In this document: positions 53,253 through 63,690 of the stretch, piece after piece
How positions within the stretch are numbered: the stretch's first letter is position 1
How the letters are laid out: each line of letters opens with the position of its first letter
NCBI RefSeq assembly: GCF_046297895.1
Contig: NZ_JBKBHC010000009.1
Span: forward strand, 124,001 to 188,000
Length of the DNA: 64,000 nucleotides
Source of the DNA: Ferrovibrio sp046297895
Lineage (GTDB): Bacteria; Pseudomonadota; Alphaproteobacteria; Ferrovibrionales; Ferrovibrionaceae
Direction of reading: 5' to 3'
Position numbers and translations under genes: made by a program
Notes under the pieces: model-generated
Told to the model about the DNA's origin: nothing
Seen by the model: only the letters and a program-made list of their open reading frames with translations
Databases searched by the model: none

Positions 53253-54857
53253 ATGCGTTCACGTCATTTTCGTTATCTCGTCTCCGCGATCGGTCTGAGC
53301 ATCGGGCTCGGCCTGCTGGCCGGCGCCGCCCCCGAGGCGGTCGCTCAGGACAACAAGAAGGTATTGCGCTTCATCCCGCATGCGGGCCTGCGCATCACCG
53401 ACCCGATCCTGACCACGGCCTTCATGTCGCGCAACCACGGCTACATGATCTACGACACGCTGTTCAGCGTGGACGACAAGATGCAGGTCAAGCCGCAGAT
53501 GGTGGAAAAGTACGAGATCAGCGGCGACAAGCTGACCTACACCTTCACCCTGCGCGACGGCCTCAAGTTCCATGACGGCGCCCCCGTCACCTCGGCTGAC
53601 GTCATCACATCGCTGGCGCGCTGGGGCAAAAACGACACCATGGGCCAGAAGCTGTTCTCCTATACCAAGGAGTGGAAGGAGGTCGACGCCAAGACCTTCC
53701 AGCTCATCCTGAAGGAACCCTACGGCCTGGTCCTCGATTCGCTGGGCAAGCCCAGCTCGAACGTACCCTTCATCATGCCGAAGCGCATTGCCGAGACCCC
53801 GGCAACCACAAACGTGCCGGAAGAAATCGGCTCGGGCCCCTATCGCTTCGTCAAGGCCGAATTCCAGCCTGGCGTAAAGGTGGTTTACGAGAAGAACACC
53901 GATTACAAGCCGCGCAGCGAGGCCCCCAGCTTCACCAGCGGCGGCAAGGTGGTAAAGGTCGACCGGGTGGAGTGGCTGACCATTGCCGACCCGCAGACGG
54001 CGATGAACGCCCTGATCAAGGGTGAGGTCGACATCTGGGAACAGCCGGCCTTCGATCTGCTGCCCGAATTGAAAAAGCAGAAGGACATCGAGATCCGCAA
54101 CCTGCAGCCGCTGGGCATGAACTACATGCTGCGCATGAACTGGCTGCAGCCGCCGCTGGATAACGTGAAGGTGCGCCAGGCCATCCTGCATGCCATCCAG
54201 CAGGAGGATTATCTGGCCGCGCAGGTCGGCGATCCCGACTATTACAAGGTCTGCGGCGCGATCTTCGGCTGCTCGACCCCGCTGGCCAGCGAAGAAGGCG
54301 CCGTCGGCACCAAGAAGGCCGATGTAGCCAAGGCCAAGAAGATGCTGGCGGAAAGCGGCTATAAGGGCGAGAAGATCGTCATCATGGCGCCGACCGACCT
54401 GAACAGCATCAACCAGCTGCCGCTGGTTTCGGCTCCGCTGCTGCGCGCCATCGGTATGAACATCGAAGTGCAGTCGATGGACTGGCAGACCCTGGTGGGC
54501 CGCCGCGCCAAGATGGACCCGATCGATCAGGGTGGCTGGCACATCTTCCACACTGCCTGGGGCACGGCCGACATGATGAACCCGATCGCCAATTCCGGCG
54601 TGAAGGGTTTGGGTAAGCAGGGCGGCTTCTTTGGCTGGACCGAAGATCCGGTGATCGAAAAGCTGCGTGACGACTATGCCCGCGAGACCGATGCTGCCAA
54701 GCAGAAGGCCATCGCCATCGCCGTGCAGAAGCGGCTCTACGAAATGGTGCATTACATTCCGCTGGGCGAATACTTCCAGCCCTCCGCCATTCGCAAGAAT
54801 GTCAAGGGCAACCTGCCCAGCCCGGCTTATGTCCTGTGGAATGTCGAAAAAGAGTGA
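53253..54857 (+). CDS. Peptide ABC transporter substrate-binding protein (family 5, DppA type)
   Basis: Periplasmic receptor of 534 residues. A signal peptide ends near PEAVAQD. Family 5 signatures: MVEKYEISGDKLTYTFTLRDGLKFHDGAPVTSADVITSLARW near residue 85, IGSGPYRF, and DNVKVRQAILHAIQQEDYL near residue 305. Two Cys (VCGAIFGCS) may form a disulphide. The ATG is preceded by AGGGGGAG. It opens the operon for two permeases, a fused ATPase, a peptidase and an amidase. Confidence 0.94.
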   Translation: MRSRHFRYLVSAIGLSIGLGLLAGAAPEAVAQDNKKVLRFIPHAGLRITDPILTTAFMSRNHGYMIYDTLFSVDDKMQVKPQMVEKYEISGDKLTYTFTLRDGLKFHDGAPVTSADVITSLARWGKNDTMGQKLFSYTKEWKEVDAKTFQLILKEPYGLVLDSLGKPSSNVPFIMPKRIAETPATTNVPEEIGSGPYRFVKAEFQPGVKVVYEKNTDYKPRSEAPSFTSGGKVVKVDRVEWLTIADPQTAMNALIKGEVDIWEQPAFDLLPELKKQKDIEIRNLQPLGMNYMLRMNWLQPPLDNVKVRQAILHAIQQEDYLAAQVGDPDYYKVCGAIFGCSTPLASEEGAVGTKKADVAKAKKMLAESGYKGEKIVIMAPTDLNSINQLPLVSAPLLRAIGMNIEVQSMDWQTLVGRRAKMDPIDQGGWHIFHTAWGTADMMNPIANSGVKGLGKQGGFFGWTEDPVIEKLRDDYARETDAAKQKAIAIAVQKRLYEMVHYIPLGEYFQPSAIRKNVKGNLPSPAYVLWNVEKE

Positions 54858-54897
54858 GCGAGACGCATCTGGCATGATCGTTGCGTAAAATATTTCC

Positions 54898-55839
54898 ATG
54901 CTGCGTCTCATTCTTTCGCGTCTGCTGGCCGCCATCCCCGTCATGGGGGTGGTGGCCATTTTCGTTTTCCTGCTGCTGCGCCTGAGCCCGGGCGATCCCG
55001 CAGCGATTCTGGCCGGCGACACCGCCACGCCCGAGACCATCGCCGCGATCCGGGCGGATCTTGGCCTGGACCGGCCGATCCTGGAGCAGTTCGTCACCTG
55101 GATCGGGCAGTTGCTGCAGGGCGACCTGGGCAAATCGGTGCTCTCTAAACAGCCTGTGACGATGATGATCGGGCAGCGCGTCGAGCCGACCATGTCGCTG
55201 GCGCTGACCACGCTGTTCTTTGCCATCATGGTTGCCGTGCCGATGGGGATATTGGCGGCCTGGAAGCACGGCAGCTGGTTCGACCGCGGCATCATGGCCC
55301 TCTCGGTGGCCGGCTTTTCGATTCCGGTCTTCGTGCTCGGTTATCTTGTGGTCTTCTTCTTCTCGATGAAGCTCGACCTGTTCCCCGCCCAAGGTTTCGC
55401 CTCCATCAGCGAAGGCCTGCCAGCCTTCCTGGAGCGGATCGCCCTGCCCACCTTCACGCTCAGTTTCATCTACATCGCCCTGTTCGCCCGCATCACGCGC
55501 GCCGCGATGCTGGAGGTCCTGAACGAGGACTACATCCGCACGGCCCATGCCAAGGGCCTGAAGGAGCATGTGGTGCTGGTCAAGCATGCCCTGCGCAATG
55601 CCGCGATCCCGATCGTTTCGGTGATCGGCATCGGCTTCGCCCTGCTGATCGGCGGCGTGGTGATCACCGAAACCGTGTTTAACATCCCCGGCATCGGCCG
55701 CCTGGTGGTGGACGCTGTGCTGGGCAGGGACTATCCGATCATACAGGGCGTGATCCTGGTATTTTCCGGCGTGTATGTCCTGATCAACCTGGCGATCGAC
55801 ATCGCCTATGTGCTGCTCGACCCCAGGATTCGATACTGA
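54898..55839 (+). CDS. Peptide ABC transporter permease (DppB type)
   Basis: A 313-residue inner-membrane permease with six hydrophobic segments, starting MLRLILSRLLAAIPVMGVVAIFVFLLLRLSPGDPA as DppB/OppB proteins do. The EAA loop is seen in LNEDYIRTAHAKGLKEHVVLVKHALRNAAIPIVSVIG near residue 200, and VFNIPGIGRLVVDAVLGRDYPIIQG follows. It is 40 bases after the receptor gene and 2 bases before the second permease. Confidence 0.95.
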   Translation: MLRLILSRLLAAIPVMGVVAIFVFLLLRLSPGDPAAILAGDTATPETIAAIRADLGLDRPILEQFVTWIGQLLQGDLGKSVLSKQPVTMMIGQRVEPTMSLALTTLFFAIMVAVPMGILAAWKHGSWFDRGIMALSVAGFSIPVFVLGYLVVFFFSMKLDLFPAQGFASISEGLPAFLERIALPTFTLSFIYIALFARITRAAMLEVLNEDYIRTAHAKGLKEHVVLVKHALRNAAIPIVSVIGIGFALLIGGVVITETVFNIPGIGRLVVDAVLGRDYPIIQGVILVFSGVYVLINLAIDIAYVLLDPRIRY

Positions 55840-55841
55840 CC

Positions 55842-56684
55842 ATGCGGCAAGTCTTCCGTCATGCGGCCTTCCGCAATCCTTCCGTATTGATCGGTGGCGG
55901 CATCCTGCTCCTTCTGCTGGCGATCGCCCTGCTCGCACCGCTGCTCACCCAGTTCGATCCCGGCCAGATCGCGCCGCGCTTCCGGCTCAGGCCGCCGTCG
56001 GACGATTTCCTGATGGGGACCGACATGCTGGGCCGCGATGTGTGGACCCGCGTGGTGCATGGCGCCCAGATTTCCCTGCTGGTCAGCGCCTGCGTTTCCA
56101 CCATCGCCATATCGATCGGCCTTACGATCGGCCTGGTCGCCGGCTATATCCGCTGGCTGGACGGCCCGATGATGCGCACGATGGATGGCGTAATGGCAAT
56201 TCCCGGTATCCTGCTGGCCATTGCGCTGGTTTCGCTCTCAGGCGCTTCCCTGTTGACGGTGATCGTCGCGATCGTCATTCCGGAAATCCCGCGTGTGGCC
56301 CGCCTGGTACGCGGCGTGGTGCTTTCGATCCGCGAGGAGCCCTATGTCGAGGCCGCCGTTGGCCTGGGCACGCCGACCTTCAAGATCCTGATCATGCATA
56401 TCCTGCCCAATACCATCGCACCGTTAATCGTGCAGGGCACATATATTTCCGCCTCGGCCATCCTGGTGGAGGCGATCCTGAGCTTCCTCGGCGCCGGCCT
56501 CCCGCCGGAAATCCCGACCTGGGGCAACATCATCGCCGAGGGTCGCGCCGTGTTCCAGCGCGCCCCGTGGATCATCCTGTTTCCAGGCGGCTTCCTCGCC
56601 GTCACCATCCTGGCGGTCAACATCCTGGGCGACGGCCTGCGCGACACGCTCGATCCTCGCATGAAGAAACGGCTGGGGGCCTGA
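55842..56684 (+). CDS. Peptide ABC transporter permease (DppC type)
   Basis: A 280-residue permease with six hydrophobic segments. It shows the DppC motif LMGTDMLGRDVWTRVVHGAQISLLV near residue 52, the MDGVMAIPGILLAIALV stretch, and the EAA loop PYVEAAVGLGTPTFKILIMHILPNTIAPLIV. AEAILSFLGAGLPPEIPTWG-type sequence and a C-terminal LGDGLRDTLDPRMKK complete it. It is 2 bases from the preceding gene and the following ATPase. Confidence 0.95.
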   Translation: MRQVFRHAAFRNPSVLIGGGILLLLLAIALLAPLLTQFDPGQIAPRFRLRPPSDDFLMGTDMLGRDVWTRVVHGAQISLLVSACVSTIAISIGLTIGLVAGYIRWLDGPMMRTMDGVMAIPGILLAIALVSLSGASLLTVIVAIVIPEIPRVARLVRGVVLSIREEPYVEAAVGLGTPTFKILIMHILPNTIAPLIVQGTYISASAILVEAILSFLGAGLPPEIPTWGNIIAEGRAVFQRAPWIILFPGGFLAVTILAVNILGDGLRDTLDPRMKKRLGA

Positions 56685-56686
56685 GC

Positions 56687-58321
56687 ATGTCCGAGACCAA
56701 GAGCGCCCCGGTCCTCAGCGTCAAGAACCTGTCGGTTGCCCTGCCCAAGGGCGGCGATCGCAGCCTGGCCGTGCAGAATGTCAGCTTCGATGTGATGCCG
56801 GGTGAAATCGTCTGCCTGGTGGGCGAATCCGGCTCCGGCAAATCGGTCACCGCCAGCACGGTGATGGGCCTGGGCAGCCTGCCCATCGTGAATGGCGAAG
56901 TGCGGCTGGAAGGCGAGGACCTGCGGCAAGCCAGCAAGGCGCGTCTGCGCAGTCTGCGCGGCAGCCGCATGTCGATGATCTTCCAGGAACCGATGACCGC
57001 CCTCAACCCCGTGCATCGGGTAGGCGAGCAGGTCGCCGAGCTGATGCGCGCCCATGGCTGGGACTCCAACAGCCAGGGCCGCGGCCTGAGCGTGGAGGAA
57101 CGTGTCGAACAGCTTTTCGGCGACGTGCACCTGCCCGACCCCAAGCGCCTGATCCAGGCCTATCCGCACCAGCTTTCGGGTGGTCAGCGCCAGCGCGTGA
57201 TGATTGCCATGGCACTGGCGCTGGAACCCGCCCTGCTGATTGCCGACGAACCGACCACGGCACTGGACGTCACCACCCAGGCCCAGATCCTGACCCTGCT
57301 GCGCGAATTGCAGCAGAAACGCGGCACCGGAGTGCTGTTCATCACCCACGATTTCGGCGTGGTGGCCGATATCGCCGACCGCGTGGTGGTGATGCGCTAT
57401 GGTGAGGTGGTCGAAAGCGGACGGGCACAGGATGTGCTCTATAATCCCCAGCATGATTACACCAAAATGCTGATCAGGGCGGTGCCGCGACTTACCCCGC
57501 GACAGGCTACGCCGATCTCCGGCGCCCCTCTGCTGCATGCCGAGAACCTCACCAAGACCTATGTCACGGCCAGCATGTTCAAAGGCACCCGCGTGGTGCA
57601 TGCCGTGGCTGGCGTGACGCTGGACCTGCACAAGGGCCAGACGCTGGGCATTGTGGGCGAATCCGGCTCGGGCAAATCGACGGCCGCGCGATGCATCGCC
57701 CGCCTGATCGAACCGAGCGGCGGCAGCATCATGCTGGATGGCAAGGATATTGCCGGACTGAAGGAACGCGGCCTGCATCCCTTCCGTCGCCGCATCCAGG
57801 TGGTTTTCCAGGACCCCTACCGTTCACTCAACCCGCGCCGCACCGTCGGCCAGTCGATCATCGAAGGGCCGCTGAATTACGGGATTTCGCGCGAACAGGC
57901 TCTGGAGCGTGCCCGCAGCCTGATGCAGACGGTCGGGCTGGACGGCGCCGCGCTCGACCGCTATCCGCATCAGTTCTCTGGCGGCCAGCGCCAGCGCATT
58001 GCCATCGCCCGCGCGCTGGCCATGGAGCCGGAAATCCTGGTCGCCGACGAGGCCGTCTCCGCACTCGACGTTTCGGTGCAGGCCCAGGTGCTCGATCTGC
58101 TGGAAAGCATCCGCGACCAGTTCGGCATCGCCATCCTGTTCATCACCCATGATCTGCGCGTGGCCGCCCGGCTATGCGACCGCATCGCGGTGATGCAGCA
58201 GGGCAAGGTGGTGGAATTTGCCGAGACGGCGAAGCTGTTCGCCAGCCCGCAGCACGAATACACGCAGCAGCTTTTTGCCGCCCTGCCGGGGCGGCACTGG
58301 CTGGAGGCCGCCGCCACCTGA
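56687..58321 (+). CDS. Fused dipeptide ABC transporter ATPase (DppD-DppF in one chain)
   Basis: A 544-residue protein with two complete ABC domains. Domain 1 (about residues 8-260): Walker A GESGSGKS, signature LSGGQRQR, Walker B LLIADEPTTALD. Domain 2 (about 280-525): Walker A GESGSGKS, signature FSGGQRQR, Walker B ILVADEAVSALD. Each half ends with the oligopeptide-transporter C-terminal extension. The fusion replaces separate DppD and DppF. The ATG at 56687 gives MSETKSAPVLSV; the open frame further upstream is a shadow of the permease gene. Confidence 0.95.
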   Translation: MSETKSAPVLSVKNLSVALPKGGDRSLAVQNVSFDVMPGEIVCLVGESGSGKSVTASTVMGLGSLPIVNGEVRLEGEDLRQASKARLRSLRGSRMSMIFQEPMTALNPVHRVGEQVAELMRAHGWDSNSQGRGLSVEERVEQLFGDVHLPDPKRLIQAYPHQLSGGQRQRVMIAMALALEPALLIADEPTTALDVTTQAQILTLLRELQQKRGTGVLFITHDFGVVADIADRVVVMRYGEVVESGRAQDVLYNPQHDYTKMLIRAVPRLTPRQATPISGAPLLHAENLTKTYVTASMFKGTRVVHAVAGVTLDLHKGQTLGIVGESGSGKSTAARCIARLIEPSGGSIMLDGKDIAGLKERGLHPFRRRIQVVFQDPYRSLNPRRTVGQSIIEGPLNYGISREQALERARSLMQTVGLDGAALDRYPHQFSGGQRQRIAIARALAMEPEILVADEAVSALDVSVQAQVLDLLESIRDQFGIAILFITHDLRVAARLCDRIAVMQQGKVVEFAETAKLFASPQHEYTQQLFAALPGRHWLEAAAT

Positions 58322-58357
58322 ACCTGTCGGCACTGGCGGGGCGGAAGGAGGAACGCG

Positions 58358-59650
58358 ATGTCGGCAACCCTGGACGCACCTGCAAGCCAGACGCAGATCG
58401 AGGCCGCTGTCGCCGCCTTGCGCGACGATGCCGTCAGCCTGCTTTGCGATCTCGTCCGCGAGCCCTCCCTGCTGGGACAGGAGCGCAGCGCGCAGGACCG
58501 CATGCGCGAGGTCTTCGCCGGAATGGGCCTTCGGGTCGACGAATTCGCCATCGATGAGGCGAAGATCAGGGATCACCCGGGCTATTCACCCTCCATCGTT
58601 TCCTATGACGGTCGCCATAACATTGTCGGCATCCATGAACCGCAGCGCGGCACACACGGCCGTTCGCTGATCTTCAACGGCCATATCGACGTCGTGCCGG
58701 TGGGGGCGGAGAACCTTTGGTCGCAGCCGCCTTTCGACCCCTGGATCAAGGACGACCGACTTTACGGCCGCGGCGCCGGCGACATGAAGGCCGGCATCGT
58801 CGCCTACGTCATGGCGCTGAAGGCGCTGCAACGGCTGGGACTTGAGCCAGCGGCAAAGGTGATCCTGCAGTCGGTGGTGGAAGAGGAATGCACCGGCAAT
58901 GGTGCCCTGGCCTGCCTGGTGCAGGGTTACACCGCCGATGCCGCCATCATCCCTGAGCCGACGCCGGGCATCCTGCAGGCGCAGATGGGCGTAATGTGGC
59001 TGGCGCTTGAGGTTTCGGGCAAGCCGGTGCATGCCTCGGTGGCGCATACCGGGGTCGGCGCCATCGACTTCGCCGCCTACATGTTCGGCGAACTCAAGAA
59101 GCTCGAACACCGCTGGAACGCGGCTGAACATCGCCATGCCTGCTATCACAGGCACGAACATCCGGTAAATTTCAACCTCGGGAAAATCCAGGGCGGCGAA
59201 TGGGCCTCCTCGGTGCCGACCGCGGCGCGCGCCGATATCCGCCTCGGTTTCTACCCCGGCAAGAGCCCGGCCGAAGTGCGGGCGGAGGTTGAAGCGTTGT
59301 TCGCCGACGCCTACCGCCGGCACCCGATGAGCAACAGCCTGACCTATCGGGTGATCTACGAAGGCTTCCAGGCCGAGGGCTTCGAACTGGACATGAACCA
59401 GCCCGTGATCACGACCTTGAACGACTGTGTGCGCGACGTGACCGGACAGACAGCGGATTACACCGCCTTCACCGGCACCACCGATGCCCGCTTCTTCAAC
59501 CTCTATGGCAATACACCCGCCACCTGTTACGGCCCCCGTGCCGAAAACATTCACGGTATCGACGAATGGGTGTCGATCAACAGCATGATGCAGGTTGCCA
59601 CCGTGCTGGCGCTGTTCACCGCCCGCTGGTGCGGCCTCAACCGCCTGTAA
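58358..59650 (+). CDS. ArgE/DapE/ACY1 (M20) family peptidase or deacylase
   Basis: A 430-residue di-zinc amidohydrolase of the M20 family. Ligands visible: His in IFNGHIDVVPVG, Asp in YGRGAGDMKAGIVAY, the Glu-Glu pair in VVEEECTGNGAL (general base and ligand), and a late His in ENIHGIDEWV. The dimerisation domain lies at about residues 205-310. The subfamily resembles acetylornithine deacetylase-like enzymes acting on N-acyl amino acids or dipeptides. It follows the ABC ATPase after 36 bases and precedes the amidase by 40, so it processes the imported substrate. Confidence 0.9.
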   Translation: MSATLDAPASQTQIEAAVAALRDDAVSLLCDLVREPSLLGQERSAQDRMREVFAGMGLRVDEFAIDEAKIRDHPGYSPSIVSYDGRHNIVGIHEPQRGTHGRSLIFNGHIDVVPVGAENLWSQPPFDPWIKDDRLYGRGAGDMKAGIVAYVMALKALQRLGLEPAAKVILQSVVEEECTGNGALACLVQGYTADAAIIPEPTPGILQAQMGVMWLALEVSGKPVHASVAHTGVGAIDFAAYMFGELKKLEHRWNAAEHRHACYHRHEHPVNFNLGKIQGGEWASSVPTAARADIRLGFYPGKSPAEVRAEVEALFADAYRRHPMSNSLTYRVIYEGFQAEGFELDMNQPVITTLNDCVRDVTGQTADYTAFTGTTDARFFNLYGNTPATCYGPRAENIHGIDEWVSINSMMQVATVLALFTARWCGLNRL

Positions 59651-59690
59651 AGACAGAAAGCACCCGCCTGTTCTCTCGCCGGAGAGCACC

Positions 59691-61079
59691 ATGACCGATC
59701 TGCATGACCTGACCGCGCACGACCTGTGGATGGGCTACCGTACCGGCCGCCTCTCGCCGGTGGAAGCCACCAGGGCGGCGCTGAAGCGCATTGCGCTGTG
59801 GGAACCGAAAATCAATGCCATGTACATCATCGATGAGGCCGGCGCCCTGGCCCAGGCCAGGGCCTCGGAACAGCGCTGGCGGAAAGGCGCGGCGCTGAGT
59901 CCGCTGGACGGCGTGCCGATCACCCTGAAGGAGAATATTGCCAGCAAGGGCGTGCCCACGCCGGTCGGTACGGCCGCCGCGATCCTCGCCCCCAGCGCGG
60001 TCGATGCGCCGCCGGCCGCGCGGGTTCGTGAGGCCGGATGCGTGATCCTGGGCAAGACCACGATGCCCGATTTCGGCATGCTGGCCTCGGGCGTATCCAG
60101 CCTGCATGGCACCACGCGCAATCCCTGGAACCTGAAGCGCAACACCGCCGGCTCGTCATCGGGCGCCGGCGCTGCGATTGCCGCCGGCTACGGCCCGCTG
60201 GCCCTCGGCACCGATATCGGCGGCTCGGTGCGGCTGCCGGCTGCCTATAACGGCATTTTCGCGCTCAAGCCCAGCCTCGGCCGCATTCCGATCCATCCCC
60301 CCTATCTCGGGCGCGTCACCGGTCCGATGACCCGGACGGTGATGGACAGCGCCCTGTTGATGAACCACCTGACGCGGCCGGACGGCCGCGACTACATGTC
60401 GCTGCCCTATGAAGACTTGGATTACCCCAAGCTGCTCGACGGCGAGGTGAAGGGCCTGAAGATCGGCCTTCTGCTCGATGCCGGCCTCGGCATCCCGGTG
60501 CAACCGGCCGTGAAGGATGCCGTGCAGCGGGCGGCCAGGCTGTTCGAGGCAGCCGGCGCCATCATCGAGCCGGTAAAACCCTTCATGACCCAGGCGATGG
60601 CCGACGGACTCAACACTTTTTTCCAGTCGCGGGCCTATGCCGATTTCGCCGCGATGCCGCCCGAGCGCCAGGCTAGGGTGCTGCCCTACATCGCCACCTG
60701 GTGCCGGGCCGCTGCCGGCTACACTGCCGTGGATGTCATGCGGGCGCTCGGTCAGGTGTTCAGCCTGCGCGAGGCCACAATTGCCGCCACCCTGCCCTAC
60801 GATTATGTGTTGACACCGACCTCGCCGATTACCGCCTACGATGCCGAGGAAGCCGCACCGGGCAACGATCCGCAGTTCAAGTCGGAGCACATCCGCTTCA
60901 CCGCGCCGTTCAACCAGTCGGAACAGCCGGCATCCTCCATCTGCGCCGGCTATGACGCCGAGGGCCTGCCGATCGGCCTGCAGATCGTCGGCCGCCGCTT
61001 CGACGATGCCGGCGTGCTGCGCCTGTCCCGCATCTATGAGCAGATGCGGCCGGCCTTGCGGCCCTGGCCGGAGCCGTAA
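59691..61079 (+). CDS. Amidase signature family protein
   Basis: A 462-residue amidase with the Ser-cisSer-Lys triad: Lys in ITLKENIASKG near residue 78, and the Gly/Ser-rich signature NTAGSSSGAGAAIAAGYGPLALGTDIGGSVRLPA near residue 155, with both catalytic serines. The ending PFNQSEQPASSICAGYDAEGLPIGLQIVG is typical. It hydrolyses amide bonds of small substrates; the substrate is unknown. The ATG at 59691 follows GGAGAG. It is the last gene of the peptide ABC operon. Confidence 0.9.
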   Translation: MTDLHDLTAHDLWMGYRTGRLSPVEATRAALKRIALWEPKINAMYIIDEAGALAQARASEQRWRKGAALSPLDGVPITLKENIASKGVPTPVGTAAAILAPSAVDAPPAARVREAGCVILGKTTMPDFGMLASGVSSLHGTTRNPWNLKRNTAGSSSGAGAAIAAGYGPLALGTDIGGSVRLPAAYNGIFALKPSLGRIPIHPPYLGRVTGPMTRTVMDSALLMNHLTRPDGRDYMSLPYEDLDYPKLLDGEVKGLKIGLLLDAGLGIPVQPAVKDAVQRAARLFEAAGAIIEPVKPFMTQAMADGLNTFFQSRAYADFAAMPPERQARVLPYIATWCRAAAGYTAVDVMRALGQVFSLREATIAATLPYDYVLTPTSPITAYDAEEAAPGNDPQFKSEHIRFTAPFNQSEQPASSICAGYDAEGLPIGLQIVGRRFDDAGVLRLSRIYEQMRPALRPWPEP

Positions 61080-61091
61080 GCCCGGCTGGAC

Positions 61092-61103
61092 TTGTATATA
61101 CAA
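61092..61103. promoter_or_regulatory. HutC-type operator before hutC-hutU
   Basis: TTGTATATACAA, a perfect 12-bp palindrome that matches the operator core known for HutC repressors. It lies 47 bases before the hutC start; TATACT at 61111-61116 may be the -10, and no -35 is clear. It supports autoregulation and urocanate induction. Confidence 0.75.
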
Positions 61104-61149
61104 TTGAACCTATACTGCCGCGGAGATCGATCCGAGGGCAGGAAACCGC

Positions 61150-61914
61150 ATGTCCGGGGCCAGAGCAGACGCGCAGAACGGGCCAACCCCGCGCTATCGC
61201 CGGGTGAAGGAATTCATCGTCCGCCATCTGGAAGCGGGTGACTGGCGCGCCGGCGACCAGGTGCCATCGGAAAGCACGCTGGTGCGGCAACTGAAAGTCA
61301 GCCGCATGACCGTGAACCGGGCCCTGCGCGAACTGACCCATGAAGGTCTTCTGGTGCGCGTGCAGGGCACCGGCACCTTCGTGGCCGAGAAGCGGCCGAT
61401 CTTCAATCTGGTGGAACTGCGCAACATTGCCGAGGAAATCCGCGAACGCGGTCAGCGGCACGCAGCTCGCGTCGAACTGTTGAAGGCGGAAAAGGCCACG
61501 CCTGAGACCGCCCGCGAGCTTGGTCTATCCTCCGGCGCTGGCGTCTATCATTCCTTGCTGGTGCATATGGCCGACGGCATCCCCCTGCAGGTGGAGGACC
61601 GCTTCGTCAATCCGCAGACCGCACCCGGCTATCTGGATGCCGATTTTGAAGCGGTGACCCCGAACGAGTTCCTGATGCGCGTGGCGCCGGCAACGGAGGT
61701 CGAACATATCGTCGAGGCCGCCATGCCCGATGCGCGTATCCGCAAACTGCTGAAGATGGCGGCGAACGAGCCTTGCCTGCGCCTGCGCCGCCGCACCTGG
61801 TCAGGTGCCCAGATCGTGTCTGCCGCGACGCTGTGGTATCCCGGCCATGCCCATCGTTTCGCCACCCGCTTTTCCTATCGCGCCGACGGCACGTCGAAGC
61901 GCACCTATTTGTAA
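61150..61914 (+). CDS. hutC: Histidine utilization repressor HutC (GntR family)
   Basis: A 254-residue GntR/HutC-type repressor; urocanate is the known inducer for the family. N-terminal winged helix: RVKEFIVRHLEAGDWRAGDQVPSESTLVRQLKVSRMTVNRALRELTHEGLLVRVQGTGTFV. The C-terminal UTRA ligand domain (residues ~95-240) has VYHSLLVHMADGIPLQVEDRFVNP and PCLRLRRRTWS. It is 12 bases upstream of hutU and behind a HutC-type palindrome. Confidence 0.94.
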   Translation: MSGARADAQNGPTPRYRRVKEFIVRHLEAGDWRAGDQVPSESTLVRQLKVSRMTVNRALRELTHEGLLVRVQGTGTFVAEKRPIFNLVELRNIAEEIRERGQRHAARVELLKAEKATPETARELGLSSGAGVYHSLLVHMADGIPLQVEDRFVNPQTAPGYLDADFEAVTPNEFLMRVAPATEVEHIVEAAMPDARIRKLLKMAANEPCLRLRRRTWSGAQIVSAATLWYPGHAHRFATRFSYRADGTSKRTYL

Positions 61915-61926
61915 GCAGAGGGTTCC

Positions 61927-63612
<1,686 letters not shown>

Positions 63613-63690
63613 CGACCGTCATTCAGAATCGCCCTGCCGCAGGGGCGGCATTCCGGTCTATGCTGTGTCTCGACGCGGAGACCGGATGCC

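Noticed and set aside
55808..56686. Long N-terminal extension of the fused ABC ATPase
   Set aside because: It lies entirely within the DppC-type permease gene and is Arg/Pro-rich shadow sequence.
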